A stretch of 64,000 nucleotides of DNA, from NCBI RefSeq assembly GCF_001675165.1, contig NZ_LROS01000055.1, positions 116,756 through 180,755 on the forward strand, written 5' to 3'. The notes under the pieces were generated by a model, which saw only the letters and a list, made by a program, of their open reading frames with translations, was not told the origin of the DNA and searched no databases. How positions within the stretch are numbered: position 1 is the first letter of the stretch; every line of letters starts with the position of its first letter. Shown one piece after another: positions 52,658 through 61,671 of the stretch. The position numbers and the translations under genes are program-made. This stretch comes from Clostridium ragsdalei P11. Lineage in GTDB: Bacteria; Bacillota; Clostridia; Clostridiales; Clostridiaceae.

Positions 52658-54742
52658 ATGTTTAATAAAAAACACTTACCGGTGTTGCTGTGTTTCATAT
52701 TTGCATTTATGCTTTGTATAACATCGCCTAATCTAGTTTTTGCCGCAAGCACCTGGAATGGTACTAGTTCAAGTACAACCTGGTCTGGCAGCGGAAACTC
52801 TGGTGATCCTTATATAATCAGTACTGCTGATCAGCTAAAGGGGCTTGCAGACAGTGTAAATAACGGGACGTCCTATAGTGGAGACTACTTTAAGTTAGGT
52901 GACGACATCAATTTAGGTAACTATGCGTGGACACCAATTGGAGGCGCTTGCAGCATCTTAAACGGTGTTCCTACAGGTAAATATTTTGCCGGTGTTTTTG
53001 ATGGCAATAATAAGACCATCAGCGGCATAAATATTTCTAATCCTGCTGCTTCCACTGGAGCCTATGGTTTATTCGGCTATGTTAACGGCGGTGTCATCGG
53101 CAACTTAAAGGTGGCAGGTTCACTAAATATGGGGACCAGTGCTATTAACGAAATTGGAGCCGTAGTGGGATACACCAACGGCAGCATCTATAACTGCCAT
53201 AGTGCAATGAATGTCTGTGTAAACAATGCTAGTGCTTCTCAGGCTGGAGGTATTGCAGGTGTAGTAGAGAATACCAATACTAGTAAAATATTAAATGTAC
53301 AATATTGCTCCAATACTGGAACTGTTACTGGCAGAGGCAGAGTTGGAGGTATTGTAGGTGCTGTGTATTGTGTAAGCAACGGTGGTGTAGTTGTTGACGA
53401 ATGTTACAACACTGGAAACCTAACTACTGTAGGAACTTCAACAAAGTCTTATGTCGGTGGAATAGTGGGTTATTGTAGAGGATACATTACCAGCTGCTAT
53501 AACCAGGGTAATTTATCAACTTATGGTGGACATTACCAGGGCGGCATTGTAGGCATTCTGCAGGGATCAAACCCTACTGCTCGTATGTCTTACTGCTACA
53601 ACACAGGTATTTTTAGTGGTGCTTCTACAAGCTACGATCAGGCACTGTGGGCTTCAGCTGACCGTAGTTTTTCAGTAACTATTACAGATTGCATATATTC
53701 AGATAAGGTTACAACAGATAGCAATGTTCGAATTACTCAGTCAGCTGATCGTACATGGGGTAATTGCCACGGTGTTATAAATCTTGCAGATACTGACATG
53801 CAGGGAGAAAAAGCACTTGAATCCCTTAATGCTACAGCTAATGGTACTAAGTATGGATTTGCACAGTCAGGTGGATATCCAATTCTTGTTTGGCAGTCAA
53901 ATCCAGACTGGATAGTAAATGACCTTGGCAGCAGTACTACTCCAACTGCTTCTGGTACAGATACAGATGAAGCTGGTGCTGTATTCCTGGACGGTACTGC
54001 ACAGACAAATGGTAATGGAACAAAGAGCAGTCCATACAACAATTTTGCAGATGCTGAAAAAGCAGTGGCAACTGCCTCAAACAAAACTATATACATCACC
54101 GGTCAGGTTACTGTGTCCGATTCACAAACATGGTCTCTATCTGGTGCTGAGATTAAGAGAAGCTATACTTACAATGGATATTTAGTAAATGTAGCTGATG
54201 GTGATTCTTTGACCTTGAAAGACATTACCATTGACGGAAACAATTATAATGCTAAAACTAATCCAAAGGGGCTTACTATCTCTAATGGTTCCTTGATTAA
54301 TGTAACAGGCGGCACATTGAATGTGGGAACTGGCGCTATTTTGCAAAACAACTATGGAAACAGCGGCGGTGCAATTCGTATCAGCGGCGGTAATACTACC
54401 ATGACAGGCGGTACTATTAATGGCAACACTGCAGCAAGCAATGGAGCAGGAGTAGCTGTATATGGTGGAACCTTTACCATTACTCCTAGTAAGGCTACTG
54501 ACGCTTTCAATTTGGTTGACTCTATCTATTTAGGTACTGGCCAGAAATTGTCTGTAGGTGCAACTTTGGAAAACATTACAGGAACCCTGAATGTTCAGGC
54601 AGCTGATCCTGCTTCAGGACGTGTTATTGCCCAAGTAGCCGGTGCATATCCAAAGCTTACTGATGAGGACCTTGGAGAAGTTGTTTATAGCGGAAAGACC
54701 CTTGTTTTGAATGGTAATAGTAATCAAATCCAGATACAATAG
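52658..54742 (+). CDS. Secreted GLUG/beta-helix surface protein
   Basis: 694 residues starting MFNKKHLPVLLCFIF, aligned with the MFTKKHSPLLIIL start of the 45458 protein; an ATG six bases earlier is only 4 bases from AGGAG. Signal peptide to about VFAAS. GLUG-type repeats about 60-400 (YGLFGYVNGGVIGNLKV, VGGIVGYCRGYITSCYNQG, QGGIVGILQGS). The C-terminal half forms a beta-helix with Thr/Asn/Gly ladders (GGAIRISGGNTTMTGGTI, GAGVAVYGGTFTI). Lacks the molybdopterin-fold domain and shared C-terminal module; no wall-anchor motif. Function unknown, probably structural or adhesive. Confidence 0.72.
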   Translation: MFNKKHLPVLLCFIFAFMLCITSPNLVFAASTWNGTSSSTTWSGSGNSGDPYIISTADQLKGLADSVNNGTSYSGDYFKLGDDINLGNYAWTPIGGACSILNGVPTGKYFAGVFDGNNKTISGINISNPAASTGAYGLFGYVNGGVIGNLKVAGSLNMGTSAINEIGAVVGYTNGSIYNCHSAMNVCVNNASASQAGGIAGVVENTNTSKILNVQYCSNTGTVTGRGRVGGIVGAVYCVSNGGVVVDECYNTGNLTTVGTSTKSYVGGIVGYCRGYITSCYNQGNLSTYGGHYQGGIVGILQGSNPTARMSYCYNTGIFSGASTSYDQALWASADRSFSVTITDCIYSDKVTTDSNVRITQSADRTWGNCHGVINLADTDMQGEKALESLNATANGTKYGFAQSGGYPILVWQSNPDWIVNDLGSSTTPTASGTDTDEAGAVFLDGTAQTNGNGTKSSPYNNFADAEKAVATASNKTIYITGQVTVSDSQTWSLSGAEIKRSYTYNGYLVNVADGDSLTLKDITIDGNNYNAKTNPKGLTISNGSLINVTGGTLNVGTGAILQNNYGNSGGAIRISGGNTTMTGGTINGNTAASNGAGVAVYGGTFTITPSKATDAFNLVDSIYLGTGQKLSVGATLENITGTLNVQAADPASGRVIAQVAGAYPKLTDEDLGEVVYSGKTLVLNGNSNQIQIQ

Positions 54743-54809
54743 TCTTTGTTTATTAAAAGAAAATTGTATAAGATTATATATAGACAAGAAGAAAATACTA
54801 TGAAAAATG

Positions 54810-54840
54810 CCACCAGGCATTTTATAATGCCTGGTGGTTG
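54810..54840 (+). terminator. Intrinsic terminator
   Basis: CCACCAGGCATT-TTAT-AATGCCTGGTGG, a perfect 12-bp stem, then TTGTTT. Confidence 0.8.
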
Positions 54841-54891
54841 TTTGATAAACCTCCTCGATTTTAACTCTATTATTATTTCAACAAAATTTAA

Positions 54892-54919
54892 GAAGTCCAG
54901 ATGATTTAATCTGGACTTC
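54892..54919. repeat. Second hairpin in the gap
   Basis: GAAGTCCAGA and TCTGGACTTC form a perfect 10-bp stem with an 8-nt loop. The rest of 54743-55079 is AT-rich, with no gene; it leads into the AGGAGG of the next gene. Confidence 0.55.
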
Positions 54920-55079
54920 AGTTTAATATGTGTATTTAAAAAGATATATGTATTTTTATAATATTTGCAAAAAATCTACAGAAGCTTACATAATTACCCT
55001 GTAATAGAGCATAATGCTGTGGAATTAGTGTGATGTTGTTAAGGTCTATATTAAAAGAATATGAAATAGGAGGTAATTT

Positions 55080-56927
55080 ATGAAAATTAGCAGAAATAAA
55101 AAAATATTAGGTATTAAGTTTTTTGTGTTAATTTTATTTGTTTTAAGTATAGCATTACCACAAAAAAGTGAAATTGTAAAAGCTGAAACAAACACTGCAG
55201 GTGCAGGAATTATTACAAAAGTTGCAGGTACTGGAGCCAAAGGTTATTCCGGAGACGGAGGAGATGCATTAAAGGCCGATATTGCTTTCAGCAGAATTGC
55301 TGTTGATGGTGCAGGTAATATATATATAACAGATTCACTTCACAAGCGTATCCGTGAGGTGGCAGCAGTGACAGGTATGCAGTACGGTATATCTATGACA
55401 GCAGGAAACATCTATACTATTGCAGGTACTGGAACCAAGGGTTATTCCGGAGATGGGGGACCAGCAGTTAAAGCAGAATTGCGTCAAGCCGCTGGAATAG
55501 CTGTTGATAATGCAGGAAATATTTATTTTAATGATTCAGGTAACTATAGAATTCGAAAGATAGATTCCAGCGGCATTATTACAACATTTGCAGGAAATGG
55601 AATAGGTGCTGATTATGGAGATGATGAAGGGGAAGATGTACCGGCTGTGCAGGCTAAAATATCTGGTGATGGTTGTTTTTGTTTTTTAGTAGATAATAAA
55701 GGTAATCTTTATTTTACTGAAGATGACAATGCGAAAGTTCGAGAGGTAGCAGCCGTAACAGGTATGCAGTATGGCATATCAATGAAAGCGGGAAACATTT
55801 ATACTATTGCAGGTAATGGAACTTATGGTTATTCTGGCGATGGAGGATCGGCTGCCAGTGCTAAGTTATACTGCCCTGATGGTATAGCATTAGATAGAGC
55901 CGGTAACCTCTACATTGCTGATGATGATAATTATAGAGTTCGTAAGGTTGACAACACAAGTGGTATTATTACAACTGCTGCAGGAAATGGAACTAAAGGC
56001 TATACAGGTGATGGGGCATCTGCTGTTAATGCCACAATGTGTGAGCCTAACAGTGTAGTCTTTGACAGAGACGACAATCTTCTTATTTCAGATTGGCTTA
56101 ATTACTGTATTCGAAAAGTGGATTCCAAAGGTATTATTTCTACCATAGCCGGCGGAAATGGTGCAGGATCATCAGGTGACGGTGGACCGGCTGCCAGTGC
56201 TAAATTCAAAGCCAATAACATTGTAATGGATAATAAAAACAATCTTTATATTGCTGATTATATTGGCAATACTATAAGGTGCATAACATTAGGACAGTCA
56301 TCACCAGTTACAACAGCACCAGCATTGACAGCAGACAGCAGTAATAACACAGTTGGACAGTCTGTAGATTTGACATTTAAAGATGATACAGCATGGAGAG
56401 GTGCTGTAACAGGAGTTACTGTAAATGGAAAGTCAGTAGACAGCGGCAAGTACAGCACAGCAGCAGGAAAAATAACAATAGACGGCAGCGTGTTTACAGC
56501 AGCAGGAGATTATAAGATAGCAGTACAAGCCACAGGCTATAATGATGCAGAAGTAACACAGACAATACAGGCAGCACCAGTTACAACAACACCAATTTAT
56601 AAGATTACTCCAGTGGAGGATGCTTCATATCAGGTTGGATCAGATGCAGGAATAACTACTTTAACTGTTAACAGCGGTGTTTCTGGATTAAAATATTTTT
56701 CCACAAAAGTTGCTCCTGTTAAATCTCATCAAGGTAATGAAACAGTAGTTTTTGCTAAATATAGTAAGGGTATGCTAATAGATATGAACGCTACTACAGC
56801 AGATTTTGATACGGTATCTTCTGCTGAGTCAGGTTTTAATGTTAATGAAGGTGATGTTATAAAGATATACGTAGTAGATCAGCTGACAAATGATACTAAT
56901 GTCAATCCAGTAGTATTTCAGCAGTAA
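55080..56927 (+). CDS. Secreted NHL-repeat propeller protein with HID repeat and shared C-terminal module
   Basis: 615 residues. Signal peptide about 1-35 (IVKAETN). Five or six NHL-type blades about 40-405, each with the IYTIAGTGTKGYSGDGG and NIYFNDSGNYRIRKID type pattern, making a six-bladed propeller for ligand or protein binding. One HID-type repeat (about 415-500) and the C-terminal module follow; both are nearly identical at DNA level to those of the 42320 gene. Ends VNPVVFQQ. RBS AGGAGG. Confidence 0.8.
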   Translation: MKISRNKKILGIKFFVLILFVLSIALPQKSEIVKAETNTAGAGIITKVAGTGAKGYSGDGGDALKADIAFSRIAVDGAGNIYITDSLHKRIREVAAVTGMQYGISMTAGNIYTIAGTGTKGYSGDGGPAVKAELRQAAGIAVDNAGNIYFNDSGNYRIRKIDSSGIITTFAGNGIGADYGDDEGEDVPAVQAKISGDGCFCFLVDNKGNLYFTEDDNAKVREVAAVTGMQYGISMKAGNIYTIAGNGTYGYSGDGGSAASAKLYCPDGIALDRAGNLYIADDDNYRVRKVDNTSGIITTAAGNGTKGYTGDGASAVNATMCEPNSVVFDRDDNLLISDWLNYCIRKVDSKGIISTIAGGNGAGSSGDGGPAASAKFKANNIVMDNKNNLYIADYIGNTIRCITLGQSSPVTTAPALTADSSNNTVGQSVDLTFKDDTAWRGAVTGVTVNGKSVDSGKYSTAAGKITIDGSVFTAAGDYKIAVQATGYNDAEVTQTIQAAPVTTTPIYKITPVEDASYQVGSDAGITTLTVNSGVSGLKYFSTKVAPVKSHQGNETVVFAKYSKGMLIDMNATTADFDTVSSAESGFNVNEGDVIKIYVVDQLTNDTNVNPVVFQQ

Positions 56928-57031
56928 TTTCGCTACTACTGCAAGTTAAATAAAATGTAGTTTCAAGTAGTGTTAAAAGTTTACAACAAAATGATATGTA
57001 AGAAAATTTAAAAAATTGGGGAGGAAGAAAT

Positions 57032-59197
57032 ATGGATTTAGTTAAGTTCAAACCTAGAAAAATTTTGACCTGTATAATAATATTGTTTATACTATTTGGC
57101 ATTAAGGAGATGGTTAATCCCTTTAAAGTCAGTGCAAAAACTGAAAGTTCAGCAGTTGCTGATTCTTTAACTATTAGAGTAACCGATTCTAATGGATCTT
57201 TTAAAGTAGCAAAGGTTTTTACTGATAGTGATTTTTCAAGTGCAGTAAATCAGTCCTATTCATTTATGGACAGTATGCCTTCTCCCGGCATGGATGCAGC
57301 CATAGGGTTACCCTTAAGTGATTTGCTTTCTAAATCTAATATAAACCTGGATGATGTTCAGTCCTTGGAATTTTATACAACGGATGTTTCTGGTAGGCCA
57401 TATAAAACTATGAAAAAATCATTTCTCTATTCAACGAGATACTATTATCCGCATATTATGGAATATTGGGATGCGGGAACTCAGAGCTTTACTGATAATG
57501 ACAAAGCAGTAAGTGACAAGGAAATAGTTGAACCTATGATAGCCGTATCCGATAATTGGGTTAGGGGTGCTATGAAACCAGATTTTAGCACGCAAGCTCA
57601 TGATCAAAAGTATAGGCTGCTTATGGGACAGACAAGTGATCCAACTGAAATTACAGCATTTAATAGTGCTAAATGGATATATCAGATTGATGTAACATTG
57701 GCGAGTACAACTCCTGTTGCAAATGTTCCTGTAACCGGAGTAACCCTTAATAAAAATAGTACAACAATATTAGCTGGCAATACGGAACGACTAATAGCAG
57801 CAGTGGATCCGAGCAATGTGACAAATAGTGATGTAACATGGAGCTCCGATGACAGCAGTGTGGCAAAAGTAGATAACAACGGTTTAGTAACTGCTGTATC
57901 AAAAGGAACCACTACGATAACTGTAAGAACTAAGGATGGCGGAAAAACTGCAGAATGTAATGTAACTGTAGATGGAGGTGGAACAACCCCTGTTATAAGT
58001 GTTCCTGTAACCGGGGTAATTCTCAATAAAAATAGTACAACAATATTGAATGGCAGTATAGAACAGCTGACAGCAACAGTAAGCCCAAATGATGCCACAG
58101 ATAAAGATGTAACATGGAGTTCTAGTGATAGCAGTGTAGCAAAAGTAAATAAAAATGGTTTAGTAACTGCTGTAGGAGAAGGAACTGCTACGATAACCGT
58201 AAAAACTGAGGATGGTGCAAAAACTGCAGAGTGTGATGTAACTGTAAATGAAAGTGAAACACCAGTACAGCCAGCAGTAAAAAGATTATTTGGACAAAGT
58301 AGAATAGACACGGCAATTGCAATAGCAAAAGCAACTTATCCAAACAAGATTTCAAATGTTATACTTACGGCTTCAGACAATTATCCAGATGCATTAGCAG
58401 GAAGTGTACTTGCATATAAGCTTAAAGCACCAATATTATTGGTTGGAAGAAATAATGAAGATCAAGAAAAAATAATAGATTATATGAAGTCAAATATGGA
58501 TCCTTTAGGGACAGTTTACATTTTAGGAGGAAATGGCTCAGTAAGCAAAGACATGGAAGCGAGAGCAAATGAAGCTGGGTTTAAAAATATTAATAGAATA
58601 GGAGGAGCAGATAGGTATCAAACTGCAGTAAAAATTTCTGATACAGTTGGTGCAAAAGAAGGAACACCATTAGTTATTGTATCTGGAAAAAGCTATCCTG
58701 ATGCACTTTCAGTAAGCAGTGCCGCAGCAGTAAAACAGTATCCTATATTAATGGTTGAAAAAGATGAGATTCCAGATGCAATAAAGAAAGAAATTTCAAT
58801 TTTAAAACCAAGCAAAGTATTTATTATAGGATTACAGGGAGCTGTAAGTACAGAAGTTGAAGATCAGCTTTCTCAAATAGCAGCAATAGATAAAACAAAT
58901 ATTGTGAGAATAGGTGGAGAAAATAGATTTGAAACTTCACTTGAAGTAGCAAAGTATTTTAATTTATCAGGGAGCAAGGTATGCGTTTCATCAGGAAATA
59001 ACTTTCCAGATGCATTAGCAGGAAGTAGTTATGCAGCAAATAACAATGCACCAATCATTTTATGTAACACTGCTCTTTCAGATGACATAATGAATTATCT
59101 AAAAACAAAAAATATATCAGAGGGTACGATATTTGGAGGAGAATCTGTGATAAGTAAAGAAGTAGGAGAGGAACTTTTAGAGCTAACTACTAAATAA
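57032..59197 (+). CDS. Cell-wall-bound molybdopterin-fold protein (Big_2 x2, CWB2 x3)
   Basis: 721 residues. Signal peptide about 1-36. Molybdopterin-fold domain about 45-225 (SYSFMDSMPSPG, IGLPLSDLLSKSNI, LEFYTTDVSGRPYKTMKKSF, KWIYQIDVTL). Two Big_2 domains about 232-405 (VTGVTLNKNSTTILAGN, VTWSSDDSSVAKVD). Three CWB2 units about 413-721 (RLFGQSRIDTAIAIA, RIGGADRYQTAVKIS, RIGGENRFETSLEVA), which fix it to the wall. It thus displays the same binding domain as the ECF-operon proteins, but in the outer wall layer. RBS GGGGAGG. Confidence 0.85.
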   Translation: MDLVKFKPRKILTCIIILFILFGIKEMVNPFKVSAKTESSAVADSLTIRVTDSNGSFKVAKVFTDSDFSSAVNQSYSFMDSMPSPGMDAAIGLPLSDLLSKSNINLDDVQSLEFYTTDVSGRPYKTMKKSFLYSTRYYYPHIMEYWDAGTQSFTDNDKAVSDKEIVEPMIAVSDNWVRGAMKPDFSTQAHDQKYRLLMGQTSDPTEITAFNSAKWIYQIDVTLASTTPVANVPVTGVTLNKNSTTILAGNTERLIAAVDPSNVTNSDVTWSSDDSSVAKVDNNGLVTAVSKGTTTITVRTKDGGKTAECNVTVDGGGTTPVISVPVTGVILNKNSTTILNGSIEQLTATVSPNDATDKDVTWSSSDSSVAKVNKNGLVTAVGEGTATITVKTEDGAKTAECDVTVNESETPVQPAVKRLFGQSRIDTAIAIAKATYPNKISNVILTASDNYPDALAGSVLAYKLKAPILLVGRNNEDQEKIIDYMKSNMDPLGTVYILGGNGSVSKDMEARANEAGFKNINRIGGADRYQTAVKISDTVGAKEGTPLVIVSGKSYPDALSVSSAAAVKQYPILMVEKDEIPDAIKKEISILKPSKVFIIGLQGAVSTEVEDQLSQIAAIDKTNIVRIGGENRFETSLEVAKYFNLSGSKVCVSSGNNFPDALAGSSYAANNNAPIILCNTALSDDIMNYLKTKNISEGTIFGGESVISKEVGEELLELTTK

Positions 59198-59238
59198 AAA
59201 GTTTCATGCTATTTCAAAATTTAATAATGCATAAGACA

Positions 59239-59284
59239 ACATAACATAAATTAATGTGATAAATTGCACTAATTTATGTTATGT
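59239..59284. promoter_or_regulatory. Palindromic operator, unit 3
   Basis: ACATAACATAAATTA and its exact complement form a 15-bp inverted repeat with a 16-base centre, 15 bases before the -35. The clearest of the three related operators. The gap before it (59198-59238) shows nothing. Confidence 0.7.
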
Positions 59285-59298
59285 TTTACTATGCTATG

Positions 59299-59327
59299 TT
59301 GCAAATTTAACAAAGATATAATATAAT
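59299..59327 (+). promoter_or_regulatory. Promoter of lipoprotein-DUF364 unit
   Basis: TTGCAA-17-TATAAT, identical in hexamers and spacing to those at 26929 and 32646. Confidence 0.75.
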
Positions 59328-59343
59328 ATAAATATGTTATATA

Positions 59344-59458
59344 TGTAATAATATTTATTACACAACTGGCGATAATAAAATTGACCAGAAATAATGTGAT
59401 AGTAATTTAAGATAAATAAGAGCGCCTGGACCATATAACGTCTAGGTGCTTTTGTTAT
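59344..59458 (+). promoter_or_regulatory. Degenerate ZTP-type riboswitch with terminator
   Basis: TGTAATAA-TAT-TTATTACA, AACTGGCGA, a GACCA..GTGATA block and AGAGCGCCTGGAC align along their length with the leader at 26975. The 3' part again forms an 11-bp terminator (59421-59450) with T's after; base changes relative to the other copy keep pairing (G-C to G-U, G-U to A-U). The 59459-59633 stretch holds only a possible 22-codon frame at about 59541. Confidence 0.55.
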
Positions 59459-59633
59459 ATGAAAATACTTATATAAATTATGATGAAAAAGGACTTCAAA
59501 TTAATGAACTGAAGGAAAATAATAAATTTTATTATAGGGAGTGAATGTGGGCAAAAATGCGCTTTATATTATTTCCCTTATGCCAGATGAGCAGAAAGTA
59601 AAGGTTTAACTATTGTGAGAGAAGGATGTAATT

Positions 59634-60728
59634 ATGTTTAAAAAATTAAAAACAAACAATCTAATTATATTATTAGTTATTTTATGCACGATTTTAGTTA
59701 CAGGTCTTACAGGTTGTGAAAATAAGAGTTCATCTTCAAGTGTAAGTTCAAATAAACAATCACAAAGCACTAAAACTATTGTGGACATGGATGGAAATTC
59801 AGTTAAGGTTCCTGCGAAGGTTACTAAAGTTGCAACTTCTTGGCCTGGATTTTGCAATGCACTTTTTACAGTTAGTGGCAAAAATAATAAAATAGTTGCA
59901 ACATCTCCGGCTATCAAAAAATATTATCCTTGGGCTATTAAATTGTATCCACAACTTAAAAATATATCTTATCCATTTAATGGACAAACGACTAATGTTG
60001 AACAATTAGTAAAGTCTAAACCAGATGTAGCATTTTTACGTAAAGGCGACAGTATACAAAAAGTTAAAGAAGCAGGTATACCTGTAGTTATGATTGATTA
60101 TAAACATAATAGCATAGAAGACATAATAAATAGTGTTGTTATAACAGGTAAAGTGCTAGGAGAAAATGAATATAAGAAAGCAGAACAGTATAAAGATTAT
60201 TTTAACAAAAATATAAGTAAAGTATCTTCTATAACTTCTAAAATACCTGAAAATGAAAGACCTAAGGTAATTTATCTATCTGTGCAAAATGAAAGTATTT
60301 CAGTATGGGGTAAAAACATGCCTCAAAATGAAACTATAAATATGGTAGGAGCAATAAATGAAGCAGCTAATGAAGTAGATGGATATAAAGAAGTTTCCAT
60401 GGAGCAAATGCTTAAGTGGAATCCAGATGAGATAATAGTAGATGGTAATCTTAAAAAAAGTAAAGTAGCAAAAAATCCTTCATGGAACCAATTAAAGGCA
60501 GTAAAAGACAATAAAGTATTTGTAAGTCCTAGCGGTGTTTTTTCATGGGCAAGACTTGGAACAGAATCAGCACTGCAATTATTATGGATGGCTAAGAACA
60601 TATATCCACAGAAATTTGAAGATGTTGATATTGCAAAAGAAACAAAATATTTTTACAAAAATTTCTTTGGATATGAATTAAAGGATAATGAAGTTAAAGA
60701 AATACTAAATTGTGAAAATCCAATTTAA
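59634..60728 (+). CDS. ABC-importer binding lipoprotein
   Basis: 364 residues. Lipobox ILVTGLTGCEN. FecB/BtuF-like lobes: TIVDMDGNSVKVPAKVTKVA, TNVEQLVKSKPDVAFLRK, EQMLKWNPDEIIVDG and the C-terminal LLWMAKNIYPQKFEDVDIAKE. Close to the orphan lipoprotein at 25586. No permease or ATPase follows; instead two DUF364 proteins, so it likely shares the importer of unit 1. The TTKVATSWPGFCNALF-type segment differs from the siderophore-binding norm. Confidence 0.83.
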   Translation: MFKKLKTNNLIILLVILCTILVTGLTGCENKSSSSSVSSNKQSQSTKTIVDMDGNSVKVPAKVTKVATSWPGFCNALFTVSGKNNKIVATSPAIKKYYPWAIKLYPQLKNISYPFNGQTTNVEQLVKSKPDVAFLRKGDSIQKVKEAGIPVVMIDYKHNSIEDIINSVVITGKVLGENEYKKAEQYKDYFNKNISKVSSITSKIPENERPKVIYLSVQNESISVWGKNMPQNETINMVGAINEAANEVDGYKEVSMEQMLKWNPDEIIVDGNLKKSKVAKNPSWNQLKAVKDNKVFVSPSGVFSWARLGTESALQLLWMAKNIYPQKFEDVDIAKETKYFYKNFFGYELKDNEVKEILNCENPI

Positions 60729-60795
60729 ATGAGTATTGAAACAAAAGTAAATATTTTAACTAATGTAAAAATAAATTAAAAATGGGGGAGAGATT

Positions 60796-61545
60796 ATGTG
60801 GGAGATATATGATGAGTTAATAGAATTAATACCTAAGGATTTGGTTATAAAGGATTTTGTAGCAGGATTAAACTGGTTTTTAGTGGAATCTGTTGGCACT
60901 GGGATGGCAATGACGCCTAAAGAGGGAAATTCTTATTTGCAAATGGCGGGTAATTTGGTTGGAATGAAAGTTTGTGAAGTAGCAAAATTTATAAAATCTT
61001 GGAGTAATTATGAAGCGGCTTTAGGATTAGCAGCAATTAATTCTGTAATTAATACTCCTTATAATGTAGAAACATTTAGTGGCATTAAGATAAGTGAACA
61101 GCCTAATATTAATGACTTTGAATACATGAAAGATAAAATAAAGGGAAAAAAGGTAGCCGTTATAGGGCATTTTCCAGATCTTGAGCCTTTGGCTGAGATA
61201 TGTGAACTTTCTATACTTGAAAGAATTCCACAAAAGGGAGATTTCCCAGATCCATCCTGTGAATATTTATTACCCCAGCAGGAATTTGTGTTTATAACAG
61301 GAACTACTTTAATAAATAAAACCTTACCAAGACTTCTTCAGCTTAGTAAAAATGCTTACGTTACAGTTGTAGGACCTAGTACACCTATGACTAAGTGCTT
61401 ATATAAGTATGGTATTAATATGCTTGCAGGGACTGTAGTTACAGAACGTAATAAAGTATGGAAGTTAATTAGGGAAGGTGGTAGACATGAGTTTTTTAAT
61501 AACGGGGCACTCATGGTTAAAATACCTGAAGATAAAGTAAAATAA
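60796..61545 (+). CDS. DUF4213/DUF364 heavy-metal-chelation-type protein (first)
   Basis: 249 residues, cytoplasmic (no signal). N-terminal DUF4213 (GLNWFLVES, GMAMTP, SWSNYEAALGLAAINSVINT) and Rossmann-like DUF364 (KKVAVIGHFPDLEPLAE, LERIPQKGDFPDPSCEYLLP, FVFITGTTLINKTLPRLL, VVGPSTPMT). The family is annotated as putative heavy-metal chelation from structure and occurs beside metal importers and molybdenum enzymes. It probably receives or checks the imported ligand. RBS GGGGGAG, 68 bases after the lipoprotein. Confidence 0.85.
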   Translation: MWEIYDELIELIPKDLVIKDFVAGLNWFLVESVGTGMAMTPKEGNSYLQMAGNLVGMKVCEVAKFIKSWSNYEAALGLAAINSVINTPYNVETFSGIKISEQPNINDFEYMKDKIKGKKVAVIGHFPDLEPLAEICELSILERIPQKGDFPDPSCEYLLPQQEFVFITGTTLINKTLPRLLQLSKNAYVTVVGPSTPMTKCLYKYGINMLAGTVVTERNKVWKLIREGGRHEFFNNGALMVKIPEDKVK

Positions 61546-61671
61546 ATGAAGGAATTTGTCTTGATTTAGGCTGTGACCATATTGGAATTTAGATGGCATA
61601 GATAATAAAAGAGTCTGACAAACAATACTTTTTAATACATGAAAATTGACACCAAAAATGGGGGAGCAATT

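Noticed and set aside
57682..58311. 209-codon minus-strand frame opposite Big_2 repeats
   Set aside because: Antisense shadow; its Val/Thr/Ser-rich repeats mirror the duplicated Big_2 domains on the coding strand.
59541..59609. Short frame of 22 codons after the second riboswitch
   Set aside because: It has a fair ribosome site but no recognisable product and lies in leader DNA; a relic or chance frame is as likely.
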